Positions 57,946 to 64,000 of a stretch of 64,000 nucleotides of DNA are shown here, piece after piece. Under the pieces are notes generated by a model. It searched no databases, was not told the DNA's origin, and saw only the letters and a list, made by a program, of their open reading frames with translations. Both the position numbers and the translations under genes were made by a program. Every line of letters starts with the position of its first letter. Positions within the stretch are counted from its first letter, which is position 1. The DNA comes from Aspergillus flavus (lineage: Eukaryota > Ascomycota > Eurotiomycetes > Eurotiales > Aspergillaceae), in contig NC_092403.1 of the NCBI RefSeq assembly GCF_009017415.1, positions 2,108,001 to 2,172,000 of the forward strand. The letters run 5' to 3'.

Positions 57946-59041
57946 ATGTCTCGCCAAATTGACAGCCTGGCTCAACTAGCTAACAAAAAAAGGATGAAAG
58001 TCGTTATCGCCAGCTGCAGCAGGTGAGAGAAACTCTTAGCAGTCCTTCTGTACCTCGAGTTGACCTTAACCACGGTACCAGTACACTAGCACAATGTGAC
58101 TGACTATCTATAGATAGGGTACTTTGGGGTTGCTCGCCGCCATTAGGATATTAGGCTTTAGTCCGTACCACATGACCGAGGCTTGTTTCAGTGGACCGGT
58201 ACATATGAAGATTCTAGAGGAAGCCGTGATTGCACAGCATAACCGCTTCTCAGGTATCAAGCGATACGAAAGGGTTGACTTCGACAAGTGGTTGAGTGAT
58301 TATGACGTACGTGGACTATCACAATATTCGTCAAATCCCCAGCTTTCGAATGATTTTGAAATGGTAGCTAATCGAATCGCAGTGCTTCATTGAGCTTCCC
58401 AGCTATTTAGGCTCGCAGGCTCTCGAAGTATATGCCGAAGACCCGGATGTCAAGTTTATTCTGACACACCGTGACCCAGACAAATGGGTGACATCAATGG
58501 ACAACACTATCGCCAATGTAGTGAGAATGGCAACTTCGTTCCCTATGAATATCTTGAAACACTTCGATATCATCCTCAAAGGCTTCTTCCGTCTCAATCA
58601 AGTCATGTTTTGGGCTATGTCCGACGGGACAAACCCTGGGGATCCGAACAACGAGGCCGCGCTTCGTAGGAACTATGTTGAATAGTGAGTAACCTAACTT
58701 CACCCCTCCTTTCTTCATCTATATGTGAAGAATCAGTTGTACGATCTATATAACCTGACATCTATAGTATCAAATTCGCGAAAAACACACTCCCCAAGGA
58801 GAGACTTTTGTTGGTTAAACTCGAGGAGGGTCTCGGATGGGAGCAGATCTGTCCGTTCCTGGACCTCCCAATCCCCGATGAGAAATATCCGCGGGGAAAT
58901 GAGCCAGAAAAGTTTCAAAAGTTGTTAGAGAGTCACTTGAAGCCTAGGGTCCAACTAGCTGTATTAAGGCTGGGAGCACTGGCTGTGACTGCACTTGGAA
59001 TAATAGGCTATGCTGGGTGGCGTATGTCTAATTCAATCTAG
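57946..59041 (+). CDS. Sulfotransferase_4-like P-loop protein with C-terminal membrane anchor; first junction defective
   Basis: Family of fungal PAPS-dependent sulfotransferase-like proteins. Clear exons are 57946-58022, about 58118-58306, 58383-58684 and 58768-59041. The later three join in frame and read LGLLAAIRILGFSPYHM, CFIELPSYLGSQALEVYAED, VKFILTHRDPDKWVTSMDNT and a C-terminal membrane helix (LRLGALAVTALGIIGYAGW). The N-terminus ends VVIASCSR, where the family has SRTGT. The only acceptors before GGT ACT TTG (58113 and 58117) give either a TAG immediately after SR or a wrong frame, so the PAPS-binding motif cannot be assembled cleanly. Either a lesion lies at the junction or an unusual splice is used. 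Substrate unknown. Confidence 0.65.
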
Positions 59042-59073
59042 CCCTATTTAATTGCATACAAGCGTAAAACAAA

Positions 59074-62000
59074 CTATAATGCTCTTGCCTCTTTAAGAAG
59101 ATCTGCCACAGCTTTATGACCACCTTTGGCTGCTAAATAGAACGCAGTGAAGCCCCTGCCGCACTTCGAATTTATATTCGCATTCCTCTCTAGCAGACGT
59201 CGCACTACCGTCTCATCGCCGCCCCAAGCGGCTAATGAGAGCGGGGTCAGGCCTTTCGAATCTCTTGCCTCTATATTGGGGTTCTTATTGAGCAACAGCC
59301 TTACCATTGCATCATCACGATTTTCAACGGCTATCAGCAACGGAGTTCTGTCAAGGTACCCCTTGATTTCAGTATTAGCACCCTTCTCCAGCAGGAGACT
59401 GACAACCGCCTCATGCCCATTTTGAACAGCCAATAAAAGTGCAGTATATCCGGACTTGTTTCTTGCTTCAATTATAGCATTTCCGCCGAGTAGAGCTCGT
59501 ACCACCGCCTCATGGCCTTCTTCAGCGGCCATAATAAGAGGCGTGTCGCCCTTGCGAGTCTTTTCCTCGGTATCAGCACTCCATTCCAGCAGGAGCTTAA
59601 CCACAGCTTCATGACCCCTTTTGGCAGCCCGGGACAGTGAAGTCATTCCCCATGCATCTGCTGAGTTAACGTCTGCGCCATTTTCTAGAAGTAGCTTTAC
59701 TGCTGCTTCGTGGCCCTGCATGGCAGCCCACAGTAGTGGAGTCATGTAAAGGGAATCTCTTGGATCGACATCATGTGATCCTTCTAGCAGAATTGACATG
59801 GACTTTGATAGCCCTAGACACGCTGTAAGGTGCATGCTTTCCATATCTACACTCCCAAGACCACGGCCAAGCTGGCCTTGTCGTATAAAATGACCGCAGA
59901 CCAACAATTTGGACGTGTTATGGATGAAGTCTAAGACAAGCTTGTCTTCTTCCATGTAGGCCTTTCTGGCATGGTATCCCCAATTCAACGCAGCATAATA
60001 ATACAGAGGATTTGACCATGTTCTCATGGCCATTTTCATTGGGGTTAAGAAATGGTCACCATCGAAATCTTTAAACGATAAGTAGGTCAGACAAGCTTTT
60101 GTAATATTAATATGCCCCTGAAAAAACCATTCGTTGTAGGTACGTTCAAAATACTCTTGCGTTGTATAGTGGACAAGCCGAACTGCGTTACTCTTTTCGT
60201 CTACTATCACCAAGCCCGCACATACCGAGACGGCCTGTTCAATATCTGGCATATTGTCTTCGTCAAGCTCTGGTGTGTTGAACTCAACAGCAAGCCCGTG
60301 CCGTAGCTCTGATAATGTAAGGTTCCTTGTAGCACAGGCAATCCATGATAAGACTCGATTAGCAAGCTTTTGGTGCTCTGGCGCTTGGCCACGAATCCGC
60401 TCCATGGCTTGGTTGTATGCGTGATCTAGAACCTTGGACTTCTGGCCGTTGTCTGATCTTTCCGCGGATGTAACCTCAAGCTCTGCAAGCACACACCTGA
60501 TGGCCTTAGGTGTTGTTTTATAAACCAAGGAGTCAAGATAAAGCTTTGCGAGAAGAAACCTAATGTTTTGTCAGCCAATGCGTCGGGATAATTATCGTCG
60601 ACTGATACTGACATTCCCTCAACTGCCCGAGCAAGATTAGTCTTAATCTCTGCCTGCAAAGCAGGGTTATGTAAAACGAAGGATGGAAAGCTTTGCAGTC
60701 GCTGTTCAATATATCGCTGCACGTCCATGTCGCTAGCTCTGATCTCCAAGCGGATGCTTTCCCCAAATCTTTTTTCAATCTCATGAACAAAACGAGAAGT
60801 TACAAGAATATTCGCCTTGGTCCGCTCCTGAACACCAAAGACTATGCGGAGAAATCGTTCCCGATCTTCATTGGAGACTTGACATTCGTCCAGTGCATCG
60901 ATGAGGATAAAAAGTCTCGAGTAAGAGGCAGCAACACTATACAGAGTACTTAAGATTCCTTCGTGAGAAGGTTGGCTTCCTCTTCCCTTGCATTCATCGT
61001 AAAGTACTCTCACAGCATTGGGAATAAAAGGCTGTCCTTGGACTAGCTGCTTCAACAGGCTGAGAAGAAGGTCGGTGTACCGCTGTTGATGCTGCTGTCG
61101 GAAATTGCAATAGATATACGTGATGCTAGTCTTGGGCTTATTCTGGTATGCACGGTAAAGATGATCGATTACGGTTGCGGTGATCATTGTTTTACCTGCT
61201 CCAGGCATACCAGGACAGAATAGGGTCTGTTTGCTTTGGCTAAGCCATTGCTTGAATTCAGTTGAATTCAGGAACCACTCTCCAGTTCCTTCTTGCCGCC
61301 GGGCAATGAAATCATTTTGTTGGAGAGCGTAGTTCACCGGTGTAAGCCAATTAATGACAGCTTGGTACTCTTGGTCGTCGCCGAGCTGGCGTAACCTTTT
61401 GACGCCGCGATCAATATCTTGGGTCGTCTCATGGATAGTTTTAACTGAAGAATCGTTAGTATGACTGACCAGTATAAGGAAACTTGTTAAGCTTACCTGT
61501 GGAGAGAATTTCCATAATCTTCTTCTCAGCCTGCACATGTTGAGGAGAGATCCGACGCAATACATCCTTCGTGTAGGCAGCCGCTGCCATTGCCGCATAC
61601 CCTTGCCACGCCTTATTCTTATGGGAGTCAGAATAGTCACAGATACCACGAATGACCAAGCAGGGAAAGTGATTCATTAGCCCCGCTGCCTCCATTTCAA
61701 AACATAGAACGTCCTTTTCCATAGTCAGCTTATCCCGCATGCAGGCATCTTTCATCAACTGATTCGCGGAAGCGACCAGCCCATAATGAACTATCGGGCT
61801 GTCTTCATCTTCCGTACGAGGGTTCCGCAGCACGAGGGTAGAGGGATCATCCCCGCAGCTTATTGTACAATTAGATTTGTCGTGTGGAGGATGAACAATA
61901 TGACTTTGGTACAGCCGATCACTGGCTGGATCCGGTCGTCCGTATTTCTTCCGCAATCTTGGGTTTCTTTCCAAGGCTTGATCAATATCACCTGCTAAAT

Positions 62001-62487
62001 GATGACCCTCGATTTCATATCGCGCCTGAAGCCCATTTACAGCCGCGCGCAGAACTGCGGGCGGCTGGTCTAGGTAGCCTGTTGGGAAAAACCTCTGCCC
62101 TTGGATGGTCTTGCCATAGTCGTACTGAAATACACCCCCATGGTTATTCGAAGGGGTGCTGACCACGATGTCCCCAAGCCGAATATCATGGTCTGCACTT
62201 GGCGCACCTCCGCCGATGCCGACCATCAGGCCGATTCGCACATTCGGAAAGCTGTGCAGCATAGTCTCGGCCACCCGCGCTGCTGAGGAGGTGCCATATT
62301 CGCCGATTGGCAGTACAGCGATGACCACGTTATGGTTCGCGAGTCGGCCTAAGGTGTAGTCATTCTTATTTTGCGGGGACAGGTATGCTGAGCTTTCGTG
62401 CTTTTCGTCAAGGAATGCTTGCGCAGCGACGTATTCGGTAGTGATTGCGCAGATCCAACCGACGGTATACTCGTTGGGGTCGACCAT
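59074..62487 (-). CDS. NLR-type protein: nucleoside phosphorylase-like, NACHT and ankyrin repeats
   Basis: Reverse-strand exons are 62487-61497, 61444-60613 and 60559-59074, giving 1102 residues. Residues 1-330 form a PNP_UDP-type domain ([51 protein letters not shown]). Residues about 345-610 form a NACHT-like NTPase with Walker [13 protein letters not shown] and Walker [14 protein letters not shown] winged-helix-like linker follows ([20 protein letters not shown]). The C-terminus from about residue 830 carries roughly eight ankyrin repeats with consensus [20 protein letters not shown]. This is the standard architecture of fungal NOD-like receptors, intracellular sensors suspected in non-self recognition and programmed cell death. 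Several ankyrin units share near-identical GHEAVV strings. Both splice junctions restore family sequence ([18 protein letters not shown]). Confidence 0.93.
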
Positions 62488-63237
62488 GTTGACGAATGGT
62501 TACTTGAGAGTTTGCAGTAACTTGGATTCTGCTAACAGTGCATGGATCACTTTGGGGTTGCAGAGTAAAATCAAATAACATGTTCCCGCCCATTGACTCT
62601 ACGAATAGAATAGGGTCCAAAAAGTGGAGCAGATACTCTGCCCCATGCTCAGCCTCGTGGATTGGATTGGCAGGAGAATTAGTGTATAGTAGTAATCAAT
62701 ACACATGTATGCTACCTAATATAGTTTCCCTTTTAGCGCCAGGCCTCAATATGCACTTGGAAAATATTGTTCATCTCATTTCGCGGGGCGACGGATAGTT
62801 AGGGCCACAGACAATCTTTTTTGTTTGAAGCTGCGTATATTCCAGATGTACACAGCATATGCCTGGAAATCGGATAGAGTGAGTTCAATTTTGGGTAGAA
62901 AGCCATACAAATGACAGTGATAGCATGTCCAATGAACATAGAATATCGCATGACACTTTGGGGTGGCACGTTGGGCAAATAAACGATCACCACGTCTATG
63001 GACTTGCAGTAGCACGATGCGATGGACGAATCCGAAGCTCATCTCCTGCGGGGTAGATGCATAAATGTATCCGTCCGTCACCTGCACACCATTCCCGATA
63101 GTGGGATAAATGGGCAGATAAATAATTGTCATGTTGGAAAAAGAAAGAGGATGAATTAGTATACACCTACTATATCAAAATCATACCTATTCATTACGAG
63201 ACGAGAGCGACGCTTTCGCACCAAAGACATCAAAATC
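62488..63237. other. Divergent intergenic region between NLR and MOSC genes
   Basis: About 750 bases separating two divergent genes, so both promoters should lie here. A reverse frame crosses it and is listed separately. No other feature is evident. Confidence 0.45.
62776..63132 (-). CDS. Uncharacterised open frame, 118 codons (doubtful)
   Basis: Reverse-strand frame within the divergent promoter region. It has aromatic and histidine-rich stretches (CHAIFYVHWTCYHCHLYG) and a basic end, but no signal peptide, domain or splice support. It may be chance. Confidence 0.15.
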   Translation of the reverse strand: MTIIYLPIYPTIGNGVQVTDGYIYASTPQEMSFGFVHRIVLLQVHRRGDRLFAQRATPKCHAIFYVHWTCYHCHLYGFLPKIELTLSDFQAYAVYIWNIRSFKQKRLSVALTIRRPAK

Positions 63238-63813
63238 ATGTCTGTCAACAGCGTTTCCCTTTCGGGTTCTCATTCTGTCTCGAAGACTGCTGTCCCCAGT
63301 ATAACGCTCATTCCAAACCATGGTGTCAAGGGTGACGCCCATGCAGGACCAACTGTCCAGCACCGACCCCTACGAAATGCCAGGCCGTCCGACGTAAACC
63401 TGCGCCAGGTCCACCTGATGCAGGCTGAGATCCTTCAACAAGTGTCTAAAGACCCTGCGACCGGAACGAAGGACATCGTCCTCAAACCAGGACAGTTAGG
63501 AGAGAACATTACCACCCAGGGCATTGATCTGCTCTCATTGCCCAAGGACACAAGGTTGCTGTTCGTGGACGGAAAGGCATCCAGCCAAGACGCACCAACT
63601 CTCAGACTGACTGGCTTGCGCAACCCCGGTCCCCAGCTTGACGCTATGAAGAAGGGACTGAAGGACCGCTTCTTGGTGAAGGATAGTCGCGGCGTAGTGA
63701 TCGGATACATGGCTGGTGTCATGAGTGTTGTCGAGAAAGGAGGTGAGATTCGACCAGGAATGGAGATTGTGGTGCAGAAGCCAGCAACAAACCTGGCTCT
63801 TAACTGTATTTAA
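63238..63813 (+). CDS. MOSC domain-containing protein
   Basis: A single-exon protein of 191 residues consisting of one MOSC domain, the module found at the C-terminus of molybdenum-cofactor sulfurases and in bacterial YiiM-type proteins. It is thought to bind sulphur-carrying cofactor through a conserved Cys in many members. Motifs visible are GVKGDAHAG near the N-terminus, NLRQVHLMQAE, KPGQLGENITTQGIDLLSLP, LRLTGLRNPGPQLD and the C-terminal VGEIR-like GGEIRPGMEIVV. It may act in Moco handling or in reduction of N-hydroxylated compounds, but this is inference. The ATG at 63238 is the first in frame with a good context. Confidence 0.9.
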   Translation: MSVNSVSLSGSHSVSKTAVPSITLIPNHGVKGDAHAGPTVQHRPLRNARPSDVNLRQVHLMQAEILQQVSKDPATGTKDIVLKPGQLGENITTQGIDLLSLPKDTRLLFVDGKASSQDAPTLRLTGLRNPGPQLDAMKKGLKDRFLVKDSRGVVIGYMAGVMSVVEKGGEIRPGMEIVVQKPATNLALNCI

Positions 63814-64000
63814 TGTGAGTTGCTGTGCATGTTGTGATGTACCGCTGGGCAAATCGTCCGTTGATCTAGGCCTGCATCTATGCTGAAGATGTTCAATTAA
63901 GACATAATTTAACACACTCGTCAATCCCGCCATACTCAATCTTTGAAACAGAGCCTATACTCGCTAGATTTCAATTGGTGATCTGGAAGCAATTAGTACT

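Noticed and set aside
1..64000. CRISPR arrays, bacterial operons, rRNA genes, transposase or reverse-transcriptase genes
   Set aside because: None seen; gene structure is eukaryotic throughout and no transposon protein motif was recognised in any frame I examined.

Overview
The window is nuclear DNA of a filamentous ascomycete, almost certainly Aspergillus section Flavi (A. oryzae/A. flavus group). Genes are separated by 0.3-3 kb and most are split by 50-75 nt GT-AG introns. The tannase at 6421-8187 has the 588-residue length, 18-residue signal peptide and internal KR site that I associate with the A. oryzae enzyme. Genome location and strain cannot be read from the sequence.

Layout, left to right. 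0-11 kb: 3' part of a dynein intermediate chain, a membrane-anchored phospholipase C-type phosphoesterase, tannase, a DHA1-type MFS transporter and tRNA-Ile(AAU). 12.3-13.1 kb: a secreted protein made of three six-cysteine repeats, encoded by long exons alternating with identical-length 18-nt microexons. 16.9-22 kb: a TPR-CHAT gene broken by one in-frame TAG, then a decayed HET-domain remnant. 22-33 kb: monocarboxylate-type MFS, amino-acid permease, rhodopsin-domain membrane protein and GMC oxidoreductase. 33-39 kb: a frameshifted small secreted protein, an AA9 LPMO with CBM1 and a GH62 arabinofuranosidase pseudogene with two lesions. 39.5-46 kb: a SLATT-type two-TM protein, a second rhodopsin-domain protein, an alpha/beta hydrolase and a Nis1-like secreted protein. 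48-56 kb: a DUF7702 remnant, a small secreted protein, an 'ipa'-type gene with an in-frame TGA and a Dal5-type permease. 58-64 kb: a sulfotransferase-like gene with a defective first junction, a PNP-NACHT-ankyrin NLR and a MOSC protein.

Two functional themes stand out. One is plant-biomass and nutrient use (tannase, AA9, GH62, GMC oxidoreductase, several permeases). The other is fungal self/non-self or immunity-type architecture (NLR, SLATT, TPR-CHAT, HET), with several small secreted proteins between.

The most unusual structural signal is the triple-repeat cysteine-rich gene with microexons. The second is the number of loci carrying simple inactivating lesions (nonsense codons, 1-nt or 5-nt indels) in otherwise well preserved reading frames. 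This suggests recent gene decay, which fits an accessory or domesticated genome segment but is not proof of it.
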